Below are positions 25,962 through 35,234 of a DNA stretch of 39,157 bases, one piece after another. Origin of the DNA: Deltaproteobacteria bacterium (lineage in GTDB: Bacteria > Desulfobacterota > Desulfuromonadia > Geobacterales > Pseudopelobacteraceae). A program made the translations under genes and the position numbers. Every line of letters starts with the position of its first letter. The first letter of the stretch is position 1. The notes under the pieces are model-generated. The model made no database searches, had not been told where the DNA came from, and was given only the letters and a program-made list of their open reading frames with translations. Location: contig JAJXYO010000024.1 in NCBI GenBank assembly GCA_021780495.1, positions 1-39,157 on the forward strand, given 5' to 3'.

Positions 25962-26273
25962 ATGTCTTTGTTAATTGCTAGCAATATTCAAAAAAATCCA
26001 AAGTATCTTGAATTGGTCCATCGACGTAATACGCTTGGCTGGACGCTTTCGGCAATTGTATGCGTGATGTATTTCGGTTTCACCCTGATGATCGCCTATG
26101 CCCCTGATATTCTCACTAATCCCATTGCCCCCGGCAGTGTCATCCCGATGGGTATGCTGCTCGGACTCGGCGTCATACTGGCCTCATGTGCAACGACAGG
26201 CATATATGTTTACATGGCAAACAAGACCTTCGATCCCATTATTGCAGAAATCGTTCGGGAGGCATCTAAATGA
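25962..26273 (+). CDS. DUF485 membrane protein, partner of acetate permease
   Basis: The 103-residue protein has the family start ([21 protein letters not shown]) and two membrane helices (about 26-48 and 60-84) joined by a Pro-rich loop. AAAAGGAG precedes the ATG. DUF485 proteins (YjcH in E. coli) are nearly always encoded next to ActP-type transporters. Its stop overlaps the actP start by four bases (ATGA), so the two are translationally coupled. Confidence 0.93.
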   Translation: MSLLIASNIQKNPKYLELVHRRNTLGWTLSAIVCVMYFGFTLMIAYAPDILTNPIAPGSVIPMGMLLGLGVILASCATTGIYVYMANKTFDPIIAEIVREASK

Positions 26274-27985
26274 GAATATTTAAAACGGTTATCGGTGCAG
26301 CGCTGAGTTTTGCTACGTTGTTCGCCTCCACTCTCTCATACGGTTTCGATGCTCCTGCGGCTGCGCCTGCGGCCGCAGTTCCGGCTGCGGCACCGCCACT
26401 CAACTGGCATGCCATTATCATGTTTCTTATCTTTGTTTCGATTACCCTGGTCATCACCTACTGGGCTGCAACCCACACCAAGACCGCATCCGACTTCTAT
26501 GCTGCCGGGCGCGGCGTTACCGGTTTGCAAAACGGTATGGCCATCGCCGGCGACTACATGTCGGCCGCCTCGTTCCTGGGAATTGCCGCTTTGGTTTACT
26601 TCAACGGTTTCTACGGTCTGATCTTTTCGGTCGGCTGGCTGGTCGGTTGGCCGATCATCCTGTTCCTGGTCGCTGAACGGCTCCGTAACTTGGGTAAATA
26701 CACCTACGCCGACGTGGTCTCCTTCCGTCTCCAGCAGGGACCGATCCGCATCATGGCGGCCATCAGTTCGCTGATCGTCGTCATCTGGTATCTGATCGGC
26801 CAGGCGGTTGGCGCCGGGCAGTTGCTGCACACCCTTGTGCCGCAAATGTCCTACAGACTGTCCATCGTCATCGTTGGCGTGTTGATCGTCCTCTACGTTA
26901 CGTTAGGCGGCATGAAGGCCACAACCTGGGTACAGATCATCAAGGCCGGCCTGCTGTTGGGCGGTGCGAGCTGCATGGCGTTTGGCGTTATGCTTCATGA
27001 GGGCTTCAGCTTTGCAAAACTGTTTTCCGACGCCGTGGCCCTGCATCCCAAAGGTATAAAAATCATGCAGTCAGTGGTGCCGATCGGTGCCAAGGCCAAT
27101 CCTATTGAGTCTATCTCATTGGGCCTCACGCTGATGTTCGGTACCGCCGGCCTGCCGCACATCCTGATGAGATTCTTCACCACAACCGATTCCAAGGCTG
27201 CCCGCAAATCGGTTCTGTACGGAACCTGCTTCATCGGCTATTTCTATATCCTGACCTTCATCATCGGTTTCGGCGCCATTATTCTCGTCGCCAACAACCC
27301 GACGTATGTGGTTGATATCACCAAAAGCGTCCTCGATCTCAAGGGCGGCGGCAGTATGCCGGCCATTTATCTGTCGCACGCCATCGGCGGCAACTTCTTC
27401 CTCGGTTTCATAGCTGCGGTTGCCTTCGCCACCATCCTGGCCGTTGTATCCGGACTGACGCTGGCAGGCGCCTCGGCTCTGTCGCATGACATCTATGCTA
27501 GCGTTATCATGAAGGGCAAAGCCGACGAGAAGAAAGAGGTGTGGGTATCGAAGATGAGTGTTATCGGCCTGGGCATCCTCGCCGTGCTCCTCGGCATAGC
27601 GTTTGAGAAACAGAACGTTGCCTACATCGTGGCGCTGACCTTCTCGATCGCTGCCTGCACAAACTTCCCGATCCTGGTACTGTCCGTGTTCTGGAAGGGA
27701 CTGACCACACGCGGAGCGGTAATGGGCGGCTATACCGGTATCTTTGGCTCTATCGGACTGCTGATCATCGGCCCGACCGTATGGACCAAGGTTCTCAGCA
27801 TGGGGCCGGCCATATTCCCGTATGACTTCCCGACCTTTGTTGTCCTGCCTGTAGTACTTATCGTAGCATATGTTGCGTCGGTAACCGATGGCAGTGAGAG
27901 CGCCAAGAAGGAACGTGCTGCATTCGAGGCACAGATGATCCGTGCCGAAACCGGCCTGGGTGCTGAGGCGGCTGCAGAACACTGA
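26270..27985 (+). CDS. actP: Acetate/solute:sodium symporter ActP
   Basis: The 571-residue protein begins with a signal-like helix and an Ala/Pro-rich linker (about 27-42). About 13 membrane helices of the SSS family follow. Diagnostic segments include [33 protein letters not shown] and the [11 protein letters not shown] motif. ActP imports acetate and other short carboxylates with sodium. In Geobacter relatives, several such permeases occur in the same genome, often beside DUF485 and IclR genes. The gene is followed by a strong terminator at 28007-28042. Confidence 0.93.
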   Translation: MRIFKTVIGAALSFATLFASTLSYGFDAPAAAPAAAVPAAAPPLNWHAIIMFLIFVSITLVITYWAATHTKTASDFYAAGRGVTGLQNGMAIAGDYMSAASFLGIAALVYFNGFYGLIFSVGWLVGWPIILFLVAERLRNLGKYTYADVVSFRLQQGPIRIMAAISSLIVVIWYLIGQAVGAGQLLHTLVPQMSYRLSIVIVGVLIVLYVTLGGMKATTWVQIIKAGLLLGGASCMAFGVMLHEGFSFAKLFSDAVALHPKGIKIMQSVVPIGAKANPIESISLGLTLMFGTAGLPHILMRFFTTTDSKAARKSVLYGTCFIGYFYILTFIIGFGAIILVANNPTYVVDITKSVLDLKGGGSMPAIYLSHAIGGNFFLGFIAAVAFATILAVVSGLTLAGASALSHDIYASVIMKGKADEKKEVWVSKMSVIGLGILAVLLGIAFEKQNVAYIVALTFSIAACTNFPILVLSVFWKGLTTRGAVMGGYTGIFGSIGLLIIGPTVWTKVLSMGPAIFPYDFPTFVVLPVVLIVAYVASVTDGSESAKKERAAFEAQMIRAETGLGAEAAAEH

Positions 27986-28006
27986 TTTCGAAGTAATACG
28001 TGTTCG

Positions 28007-28042
28007 AAAAAAGGCTGCCGGAGATTCTCCGGCAGCCTTTTT
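28007..28042 (+). terminator. Rho-independent terminator of the acetate uptake operon
   Basis: GGCTGCCGGAG (28013-28023), loop ATT, CTCCGGCAGCC (28027-28037) and TTTTT (28038-28042). A-tract pairing at 28007-28012 lengthens the stem. This is the clearest terminator in the window and ends the DUF485-actP transcript. Confidence 0.93.
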
Positions 28043-28322
28043 CTTGGCATTGTCTGCTATGTCATGTTACAGCGAATCTTACCGATATTATTCATGTCCA
28101 TTGTGCTTTTCGCGGACAATTGTTTTTTCTGGATTCAAATTCGTGAACAGCATAATGATCAGCTCAGGTAGTTCAATTCGAATGAGAATCGCAGTTTCCA
28201 CAATGTGTATTGAATTGTTATTTCAAGAACGGTATATTCAAAAAGTTTCGACAATCGTATTGTGGTAAGGGTGCTCAACTGTTTGAATATCAAGCGCTTG
28301 AACCGCGCAAAAGGGGAGTTGT
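28043..28322. other. Upstream region of the PilT-like gene
   Basis: AT-rich, no ORF. Small palindromes occur: ATTCGAAT near 28177 and ACAAT-CGT-ATTGT at 28251-28263. AAAAGGGGAG gives a good ribosome-binding site just before 28323. No promoter consensus is convincing. Confidence 0.4.
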
Positions 28323-29426
28323 ATGATCGAAAAGACATTCCATAACATGCTGTTTGCTGCCGTTCAAAAAGGTGCGTCCGATATCCATTTTCAGGTTGGA
28401 GCCAGTCCGTTGTTCAGGGTTAACGGTGAGCTCTACTACTTGAAATACCATCACCTGACGTCCGGGGACACGCGTGCCATTGTCGATGCGATACTTGATC
28501 AGTCGATCATTCAAATTCCCGCTTCCAATTCCGTTGCAGAGATTGACGTTGCCTACAACCTGGAAGGATACGGCCGGTTCAGGGCCAACATATATCTGCA
28601 GAGAGGTTCCTATAATATCGTCATGCGTGTTGTCCCTGTTACAATAAAGTCTTTTGCAGAGCTGGGTCTTCCCCCGGTTCTTGAAAAAATATCCTTGATG
28701 CAGCGCGGGCTTGTGCTTGTGGTTGGCGCAACAGGTAACGGCAAGTCAACGACGGTGGCCTCAATGATCCAGTATATCAACATCAATCGCCGTTGCCATA
28801 TCATTACCATCGAAGATCCGGTTGAATATGTCTTTGAAAACAAAAAATCAGTAATCAGCCAGCGAGAAATCGGTACGGACACGGAGTCATTCTCTAAAGC
28901 CACCACTGCTGCCATGAGGCAGGATCCCAATGTCATTTTTGTCGGGGAGATGCGGGATAAAGAAACCGTAGACACCGTACTCAGGGCGTCAGAAACCGGT
29001 CATCTTGTCATATCCACCATGCACACCATAGACAGCATCAGCTCTATCGCGCGCCTGCTCTCTTTCTTCCCGACCGACCAGGAATCCAATATCAGAAAAC
29101 GACTTTCAAAATGCCTTGTCGCAGTTGTTGCCCAGCGTCTGATGCCACGCAAGGATACGATCGGCAGGATACCCACGGTTGAAATCATTCGGGTAACGGA
29201 AGGCATTCGCGAATGTATTGCAGATTCTTCCAAAACCAATGACATTCAGCTGTACATAGAAAAAGGCAAGGATATGTACGGGATGCAGACCTTTGACCAG
29301 CACATTCTGACGTTGGTCAAATCCGGCAAGATTGACCTCGAAGTGGCTAAGCAAGCTGCTAATAGTCCTGATGATCTTACACGGTCTCTCATGCTTGACA
29401 ATACTTCCGAACAAGAGGATTTATAA
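28323..29426 (+). CDS. PilT/PilU-type retraction ATPase
   Basis: The 367-residue protein has the family N-terminal domain (ASDIHFQVG, FRVNGELYYL) and Walker A GATGNGKSTT at 135-144. The Asp-box and Walker B follow (IEDPVEY, then DPNVIFVGEMRD) and the His-box (GHLVISTMHT). PilT ATPases depolymerise type IV pili for twitching and retraction. The conserved C-terminal AIRNLIRE motif of PilT is changed to GIRECIAD, so this is closer to PilU or another accessory paralogue. It is not flanked by pilus genes. A GGGGAG site precedes the ATG. The following gene is separated by a leader with its own terminator. Confidence 0.88.
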   Translation: MIEKTFHNMLFAAVQKGASDIHFQVGASPLFRVNGELYYLKYHHLTSGDTRAIVDAILDQSIIQIPASNSVAEIDVAYNLEGYGRFRANIYLQRGSYNIVMRVVPVTIKSFAELGLPPVLEKISLMQRGLVLVVGATGNGKSTTVASMIQYININRRCHIITIEDPVEYVFENKKSVISQREIGTDTESFSKATTAAMRQDPNVIFVGEMRDKETVDTVLRASETGHLVISTMHTIDSISSIARLLSFFPTDQESNIRKRLSKCLVAVVAQRLMPRKDTIGRIPTVEIIRVTEGIRECIADSSKTNDIQLYIEKGKDMYGMQTFDQHILTLVKSGKIDLEVAKQAANSPDDLTRSLMLDNTSEQEDL

Positions 29427-29504
29427 TACACACGCCTAAGGATACTTGACTTTCTTCTTCATCAGATTAAAATTATATATCAATTATCAATTCCTTACAA
29501 AATA

Positions 29505-29629
29505 ACAGACTCCTGGCAACCGGGGAACGCAATCAATGTGCCAGATTAGAACAACGGGGCTGCTCTGCATTGGGGCAATCAGCGGACGTATCTCTGAAGC
29601 CCATTGTCTCTCTGACAGTGGGCTTTTTT
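29505..29629 (+). ncRNA. Structured leader RNA, riboswitch-like, unknown class
   Basis: Between the ATPase and the secreted-protein gene lies a compact structured stretch. P1 pairs CTGGCA (29513-29518) with TGCCAG (29539-29544). P2 pairs GCTG (29559-29562) with CAGC (29580-29583) and continues with ATTG/CAAT around GGG. An intrinsic terminator follows at 29597-29629. GGGCT (29557-29561) could pair with AGCCC (29598-29602) and block both P2 and the terminator, which is the usual on/off logic of a leader. Some bases resemble the c-di-GMP-I core (GCAACC, GGGAACGCAA) but the P1b hairpin is missing. The ligand, if any, is unknown. Confidence 0.4.
29597..29629 (+). terminator. Intrinsic terminator inside the leader of the secreted-protein gene
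   Basis: AAGCCCATTGTC (29597-29608), loop TCTCT, GACAGTGGGCTT (29614-29625) with one G-T wobble, then a run of T to 29629. It lies 86 bases before the start codon of the next gene and so may act as an attenuator. It may instead simply end transcription from the ATPase gene. Confidence 0.85.
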
Positions 29630-29714
29630 AGTGATAGAGCGATCAATTAAAAAGACTCTATACCAGGCAAAAATTCAATTTCACCTTTTAGGCGGATAGC
29701 CAAAGGAGGGCTGT

Positions 29715-32258
29715 ATGAGATACTGCACAAGTATATTGGTATTGGCTGGTATGATACTAATCCGCTTATCATCGGCCCAGGCGGTTACTATCAATGGTGG
29801 ATTGACCCTGATAAATAATCCCGCTGTACAACTAAGCCTCACACTTCCGACAAACTGCTACCAGGTCCAGCTTCAGAATGAGACGGACACACCGGTTGTT
29901 TTTACATCCCCCGCTGCAACCATGCCCTGGACCCTTTCAACAGGAGATGGCCAAAAGACGGTCAATGTTATCTATGACTATACCTATCAGTATCAATGCG
30001 GATCGCATGTTTGTGGTTCGTATATTTGCGGTTCTTACAGTTGCGGATTCTATACGTGTTATACGTACTGTTCCACCTACTGCCCAGACTACTGCACAGG
30101 CTATGGAACCAGTACCGAATCGGCCCAAACAACCCTGGACCAGACACCACCAGCTCTGACCATTTCGACCCCAGCAGACGGCAGCCATACTGACAATCAA
30201 ACGCTGAGCCTGACCGGAACTACCTCAGACGTTAACGGAATCAGTCAGTTGGTCGTTGCAGGAACACCTCTCGGAGGGTGGGGGGGCGGAGTGCCCTGGC
30301 TGTTTGGGAATACAATACAACTCAATGCCGGATCGAACGTGATAACGGTGGTTTCGACGGATAATGCAGGAAACAGCAACACTGCAACCCGCACGGTTTT
30401 CTATGATCCTCCTGTGAACGGCAGCTGTGGCTTGTCCAACGGACAGACCTTTACGGTAGCACCTTCAACGGACCTTTGTACCGCAGGGACAGCAACTTTT
30501 GTAACGGGAACCGGTCCATGGACCTGGAGTTGTACCGGACTCTACGGAGGCACAACGGCTGATTGTTCCGCAAACATTCAGAACCACACCTTGACCGTAA
30601 TCAGGGCCGGTACCGGCAGTGGAAAGGTAAGCAGCTCGCCTGCCGGCATCGATTGCGGTGCAACCTGCTCTGGCAGCTTCACTGCCGGAAGCCAGGTTAC
30701 ACTTACTGCCACAGCGGATTCAGGATTTACCTTTGGAGGTTGGTCGGGCGAGGGCTGTAACGGTATCGGATCCTGCAGCGTCGCTATGGACGCGGATAGG
30801 AATGTTACGGCTACATTTGTTCAAGACACGCATGTACTCTCACTCAACCTGGCAGGAAGCGGGACCGGCACTATCAGCGCTTCACCGGCAGGTGCATCGG
30901 GGACGCCACACAATGGAGCCCTCATCAACAGTCCCATCTGGACTGCGGGTCATTACGGCAACGCTCTCAGCTTATCCAATAGTCAGTATGTATCAATACC
31001 TGCGCCCACACCTGATATCTTCAACATCACCGGAGACCTCACTATTGCCATGTGGATCAATCCAAATTCAGTGACCTGCAGTGGCGCCGATCCCGCCTAT
31101 GCCTTGATCTCCAAAAGGTCCTCCAACCACGCTACCCCCTATGAGCTGTTTATCGGCTGCGGCGGATCATTGACGCTGCATTACTGGGGGACCAACATAC
31201 AATGGCCAAACTTCACTTCCACTGGATCTATCACGACTGGGGCCTGGCAGCATGTAGCGGTAACACGATCATTTTCCGGAACCAACGCCACAGTTACATT
31301 CTATATCAATGGGGTGGAAGCCGGCAGTTCTACCCAGAATACCGGTCAGGTTCTGGCCAGTTCCGATCCGCTATGGATTTCACGGGATGGATACAATACC
31401 GGCTATACAAACGAAGGCTCTTACTCCGGTTTAATGGATGAGGTGCAAATCTATAACCGCGCCTTGTCCGCTGCGGATATAACCAATATTTACACCAATC
31501 ATTCTGATTTGCTGACGAACAGGGTCGGTAACTGGAAATTCGACGAATCCAGTGGATCAACCGCAGCTGATACTGTTCTGCTTACCTGTTCCGGAGCTTG
31601 CAACGATATCTATCAACCAGCCACAGTTGTAGCGCTCAGCGCCACACCATCCGCAGGATCTACTTTTTCGGGGTGGAGTGGCGATGCTGACTGCTCTGAC
31701 GGTTCAATTACGATGAGTGCCGACCTGGCCTGCACGGCAACATTCAATCCTGAAACCCAGCTATTGAGCACAAGCAAGACCGGCACCGGCTCGGGAACCA
31801 TAACCAGCTTGCCTGCCGGTATCGACTGCGGAACGACCTGCTCTGCTCCATTTCCCTACGGTTCGGCAGTGGTACTGTATCAGACCCCCGACAGCAGCTC
31901 GGGGTTCGGCAACTGGGGTGGGACATGCAGCGGGACGGGAGACTGTGCTTTCAGCATGTCAGCAGACAGGAGCGTATCGGCAGATTTCCCCCTGTCACCG
32001 CTGGTGAAAAACCTGAGATCAGGTGTGGCCTACAGCCTGCTGCAAACCGCCTGTTCCGAAGCGTCAGGAGGGGATACGATCAGGGCGCTCAGCACAATGC
32101 CAACAGCAAGCCTGATTCTGGACAAAGCGCTCAACCTCACCATAGAAGGGGGGTATGATGCCACGTACTCATCCATCATCGGTCTAACTTCGCTGTTAGG
32201 GCCCCTGAATATTAAATCAGGCACGATACGGGTTAAGGGGCTGGCAATCAGACCGTAA
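29715..32258 (+). CDS. Secreted multi-domain protein with cysteine ladder, InlB repeats and LamG
   Basis: The 847-residue protein starts with a signal peptide (about 1-23), and AAAGGAGGG precedes the ATG. Residues 95-127 hold eight cysteines at intervals 5,5,5,5,4,4,4 with Gly/Ser/Tyr between them. A bacterial Ig-like unit (about 145-232) follows, then divergent InlB B-repeats (about 292-368, a split one, and 682-760). Between the two halves of the split repeat lies a LamG/concanavalin-like domain (about 393-618). The [13 protein letters not shown] strand that normally opens LamG is at its end (607-619). The last ~85 residues have TLQAA-like and GGYDATY segments common in Geobacter secreted proteins. 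It probably acts on the cell surface in adhesion or binding. Function is inference from domains. Confidence 0.85.
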   Translation: MRYCTSILVLAGMILIRLSSAQAVTINGGLTLINNPAVQLSLTLPTNCYQVQLQNETDTPVVFTSPAATMPWTLSTGDGQKTVNVIYDYTYQYQCGSHVCGSYICGSYSCGFYTCYTYCSTYCPDYCTGYGTSTESAQTTLDQTPPALTISTPADGSHTDNQTLSLTGTTSDVNGISQLVVAGTPLGGWGGGVPWLFGNTIQLNAGSNVITVVSTDNAGNSNTATRTVFYDPPVNGSCGLSNGQTFTVAPSTDLCTAGTATFVTGTGPWTWSCTGLYGGTTADCSANIQNHTLTVIRAGTGSGKVSSSPAGIDCGATCSGSFTAGSQVTLTATADSGFTFGGWSGEGCNGIGSCSVAMDADRNVTATFVQDTHVLSLNLAGSGTGTISASPAGASGTPHNGALINSPIWTAGHYGNALSLSNSQYVSIPAPTPDIFNITGDLTIAMWINPNSVTCSGADPAYALISKRSSNHATPYELFIGCGGSLTLHYWGTNIQWPNFTSTGSITTGAWQHVAVTRSFSGTNATVTFYINGVEAGSSTQNTGQVLASSDPLWISRDGYNTGYTNEGSYSGLMDEVQIYNRALSAADITNIYTNHSDLLTNRVGNWKFDESSGSTAADTVLLTCSGACNDIYQPATVVALSATPSAGSTFSGWSGDADCSDGSITMSADLACTATFNPETQLLSTSKTGTGSGTITSLPAGIDCGTTCSAPFPYGSAVVLYQTPDSSSGFGNWGGTCSGTGDCAFSMSADRSVSADFPLSPLVKNLRSGVAYSLLQTACSEASGGDTIRALSTMPTASLILDKALNLTIEGGYDATYSSIIGLTSLLGPLNIKSGTIRVKGLAIRP

Positions 32259-32463
32259 GACGGCTCAGCACCAGAAATCGTTCAAATCAAATCGTTGTAT
32301 GCTGAAATAGTATAAACACCAACGTCTCATGTCGAAGCAGATCGTCTTTGCCGCCAGGATATTTCATTATGGACATCTTTGTTATTGTTAGTTGTTGGGC
32401 CGGACTGATGAAAAGGTAATAGACTGGTTTTACGGTTATCCATCAATACAGTGGCTTGTTCAC
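32259..32463. other. Intergenic gap between convergent genes
   Basis: About 200 bases between the stop of the secreted-protein gene and the stop of pcnB. I see no clear hairpin terminator, RNA or ORF. Confidence 0.4.
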
Positions 32464-33825
32464 TTATGGATTCCCCGTCCTGTTTTCCGCATCGGCATTT
32501 CGCCGGCGCCGGCGTTTCTTTCTCTTTCGTTGCGGCGTCCTGGTTTTATTGGGGAGTTTGTGCGGCTCCTGCTCCTGCTGTTGTGCCTGAGCCTCCCACC
32601 AGTCGAGCTGTTTGCTGATGTCCTTTTTATTGCCGCAGGTAATCCGGTTGTATTCGATGATGTCATTGAAATCCGGGCGGGCGATAAACGACTCCGGCCT
32701 GCGGCCGGGGATCTTCTTCAGGCGCATCTGCTGGCTGATGATGTCGCGCAGTGCGAGCCCGACACGGTTCATGATCATAACGATCGGACAGGTTTCGCCC
32801 ATGAACTCAGCAACCGCGGCGTTAATGCTCTGCTGCCAGGGCGTACCCAGCCGGCGGAAGCGCTCCGCCTTCTCATGGATGTACTCGCCGAAGAGCAGTG
32901 CCAGGAGGAGCGGCGGAGAGACCTTGCAGCCTTGCTGGATGCGGGAATCGACATGGTTGAGCATCTCCCCGAAGCGGGTGTGGGGAAAACCTTCGCTTTC
33001 AGCGTCGAGCCAGCTGGAGAAGGCCGGGAACAACGCGGCGAAGAGACCGGTCTGGCGGAGTAGTTCGTAGCAGCGCGACCCCTCACCCGAGAGGAACAGT
33101 TTGAGTATCTCATCATAGAGGCGCGGCGGCGTTGCCCTGACGATGGTATCGGCGGCGGCGACCAGTGCCGTACGGGTGTTTTCTTCGATGGTGAAGGCGA
33201 GCAGGGCGGCAAAGCGCACCGCCCGCAGCATCCGTACCGGGTCTTCCTGGAAGCGGACGACAGGATCGCCGATGGTGCGGATGATGCCGGCGCTCAGGTC
33301 GGCCAGGCCGCCGGTGTAGTCGATGATCGAGAAATCGACGATGTTGTAGGCGAGCGCGTTGACGGTGAAATCACGGCGCTGGGCATCCTCTGCGGGGGTG
33401 CCGTAGACATTGTCCCGCAGGATCATGCCATCATCGTCCTTCAGCATGCGCGGTTTCCGCGGCTCTGCTTCGTGTGCTTCTTTCGGCACGGGCTCCGGCT
33501 CGTCTGCAGCCTGGGATCGAAAGGTCGAGACCTCGATGATCTCATCCTGGTAGTGGAGGTGCGCCAGACGAAACCGACGACCGACAAGACGGCAGTTGCG
33601 GAACATCCGCTTGATCTCGTGAGGAGTGGCGTTGGTCACCACGTCGAAATCCTTCGGCTCCCGCCCCAGCAGGAGGTCGCGCACACAGCCGCCGACGAGA
33701 TAGCCGATAAAGCCTTTGTCTTTCAGGCGGTAGAGTATGCGCAGGGCGTTCGGGCTCATAAGCTTGCGCGAGATCCCGTGTTCTGGCCTGGCAATGATCA
33801 GCGGGCTGTTTTTTCTCTTTTTCAT
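32464..33825 (-). CDS. pcnB: Poly(A) polymerase PcnB
   Basis: The roughly 453-residue protein has the class II nucleotidyltransferase head (LVGGCVRDLLLGREPKDFDVVTNATP) with the paired aspartates DFD that bind Mg. RRDFTVNALAYN, then RRAVRFAALLAFTIEE and the linker domains typical of PcnB follow. The basic C-terminal tail (about 425-450) has many Arg/Lys residues, for RNA binding. PcnB adds poly(A) to RNA 3' ends, promoting decay. The start is uncertain: ATG at 33825 or GTG at 33834, and neither has a good ribosome-binding site. The CCA-adding enzyme is a related alternative, but the tail and overall layout favour PcnB. Confidence 0.9.
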   Translation of the reverse strand: MKKRKNSPLIIARPEHGISRKLMSPNALRILYRLKDKGFIGYLVGGCVRDLLLGREPKDFDVVTNATPHEIKRMFRNCRLVGRRFRLAHLHYQDEIIEVSTFRSQAADEPEPVPKEAHEAEPRKPRMLKDDDGMILRDNVYGTPAEDAQRRDFTVNALAYNIVDFSIIDYTGGLADLSAGIIRTIGDPVVRFQEDPVRMLRAVRFAALLAFTIEENTRTALVAAADTIVRATPPRLYDEILKLFLSGEGSRCYELLRQTGLFAALFPAFSSWLDAESEGFPHTRFGEMLNHVDSRIQQGCKVSPPLLLALLFGEYIHEKAERFRRLGTPWQQSINAAVAEFMGETCPIVMIMNRVGLALRDIISQQMRLKKIPGRRPESFIARPDFNDIIEYNRITCGNKKDISKQLDWWEAQAQQQEQEPHKLPNKTRTPQRKRKKRRRRRNADAENRTGNP

Positions 33826-33849
33826 CCTGTTCACTCGGTTGCGGGGTAG

Positions 33850-33880
33850 AAAAAGGGACAGGCTCGAAGTGGCCTGTCCC
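33850..33880 (-). terminator. Intrinsic terminator after the receptor gene
   Basis: Read on the minus strand, GGGACAGGC (33880-33872), an 8-base loop and GCCTGTCCC (33863-33855) are followed by TTTTT (33854-33850). It terminates the receptor transcript about 70 bases after its stop codon and before pcnB. On the plus strand GTTTT also follows the stem. Confidence 0.85.
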
Positions 33881-33952
33881 GTTTTAATCCTTCAAATACT
33901 ATCCTATTCTTTCAATGTCACACGCGTCGCCCCGGCATCGTTCAAGAGCACG

Positions 33953-34843
33953 CTACAACCTCCTCAATCGCTCCGTTGCTGACTTCATGCTGATTCGGAT
34001 TTTTTCGAGCACATGCGCCAGGTCTCCGATTTCATCCTTCGTGTGGGCCATGATGGGGGAGGTGACATCACCGTCCGCCATGCGGGAGGCCTTTTCGGTT
34101 AGAAGAGTCAGCGGTTGCAACGAGCTGTGGATGGTAAAATGGATCAAGAGGGATGTTACGACGATGATAACCGCCATGCTTATGAGCAGTTGGAGCAGGA
34201 TAGAGGACTTTGCCTTGTTAAGGGCCTCGATGGAAAGCCCGATCCGGAAATTGCCCCACTGTTTACCCTTGACCATGATGGGAGAGGAGACGTCCCACAT
34301 GGTTTCGCCGGTATCCCGCTTATAGACCTGGATAAAGCCGGGCCGGGTGTTTCGGGCGGCGGCCAAGCCGGTGTCATCGTTGAATATCCTTTTTGTCCGG
34401 TTGCCGACCTTGTCCTTCTCCTTATCGCCGGTAATGGGCTGCTGATAGATCGAGTTGTGGGTCGGGAGATAGCCGTTTTGGTCCACGGTAACAGCGAACA
34501 CGATGCTGGGGTTCCTAAGCATCTCATCTTGCAGCCCCAAAAGGGCTTTATCTGTGAAGGCATCGTATTTGGTGTGATATTTGGCGGGATCGAACGAGCC
34601 GTATTGCTGATAATTTGTATCAAAAGCATCCGCAGCGGTAAGGGCGTTATTGTCGATAGCCTCATCAAACAGCTTGCCGACGGCCTTGGCAGCCACCATG
34701 CTTTCAAACTTTGCCTGCGACTTGTACTGCTCATCCAGACGCTGGAACTGCTCCTTGGCCAACACGACCGTTCCGAATCCCACAATTACCAAGAGTACCA
34801 GGTTCACCTTTACGGCAACTTTGATGCTGATCTTTCGGAACAT
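33953..34843 (-). CDS. Receptor-like protein: sensor domain plus HAMP, no output domain
   Basis: The 296-residue protein has a first membrane helix (about 11-31), an extracytoplasmic domain (32-215), a second helix (217-238) and a HAMP domain (about 239-290). It then stops. The sensor part (YHTKYDAFTDKALL, GYLPTHN, GDKEKDKVGNRTKRIFND, ETMWDVSSPI) resembles sensors of Geobacter chemoreceptors, including the PAS-like type; it lacks CXXCH, so no c-type heme. The usual methyl-accepting signalling domain is absent. A strong GGGGGAGGAA ribosome-binding site and a clean terminator suggest a functional short protein. It could act by pairing with a full-length receptor. Confidence 0.85.
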   Translation of the reverse strand: MFRKISIKVAVKVNLVLLVIVGFGTVVLAKEQFQRLDEQYKSQAKFESMVAAKAVGKLFDEAIDNNALTAADAFDTNYQQYGSFDPAKYHTKYDAFTDKALLGLQDEMLRNPSIVFAVTVDQNGYLPTHNSIYQQPITGDKEKDKVGNRTKRIFNDDTGLAAARNTRPGFIQVYKRDTGETMWDVSSPIMVKGKQWGNFRIGLSIEALNKAKSSILLQLLISMAVIIVVTSLLIHFTIHSSLQPLTLLTEKASRMADGDVTSPIMAHTKDEIGDLAHVLEKIRISMKSATERLRRL

Positions 34844-35234
34844 TTGATTCCTCCCCCTTTATTCAACTGATAATGATTTCAGGTGTGACGCCGCCATGTG
34901 ACCTTATTCAATGCGGCTACAACCGGCAATGTATACCAGTCTTGCAAATTAATCAAACGATTTTGTAAAATTAAAAAACATATAACTATCCTGTTATATT
35001 GGATTTTTAAGCTATTAAGGCAGCTCAATTTAAACATATGCCGATTTGAATACTATGTAATATAACGTTGTAAAATATATTTACGCTTTGCTCACCACTC
35101 CGTGGCGTGGCGGCTTGAGCGGTAGCGTTAGTGGACATTTGGCTGGAGATGTGATTGTTACGCGAGGAGGGTACGAAAGGGGACAGGCTGGCTTGCAATG
35201 CCAGAGCTGTGTTCTTGTATTTTCTCTATGGCCA
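34844..35234. other. Intergenic region, AT-rich then GC-rich
   Basis: About 390 bases. Positions 34900-35080 are strongly AT-rich. From 35085 composition shifts sharply and both strands stay open to about 35330, as in decayed coding sequence. The open frames (MLTTPWRGGLSGS... on plus, and its antisense) match nothing I recognise. TGGC-TTGCAAT-GCCA near 35190 is a short hairpin. Confidence 0.4.

Noticed and set aside
29505..29583. c-di-GMP-I (GEMM) riboswitch
   Set aside because: GCAACC and GGGAACGCAA recall the core, but the hairpin that must lie between them is absent and the 3' half does not match. Kept only as an unknown structured leader.
29997..30095. CRISPR-like short repeat or multiheme cytochrome
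   Set aside because: The ~15-base repeats are in-frame codons for CGSYx without spacers, and the cysteines are CxxxC or Cx4C, not CXXCH.
33842..33952. Remnant of a methyl-accepting signalling domain after the receptor gene
   Set aside because: The roughly 110 bases hold only a terminator and no signalling-domain sequence in any frame.
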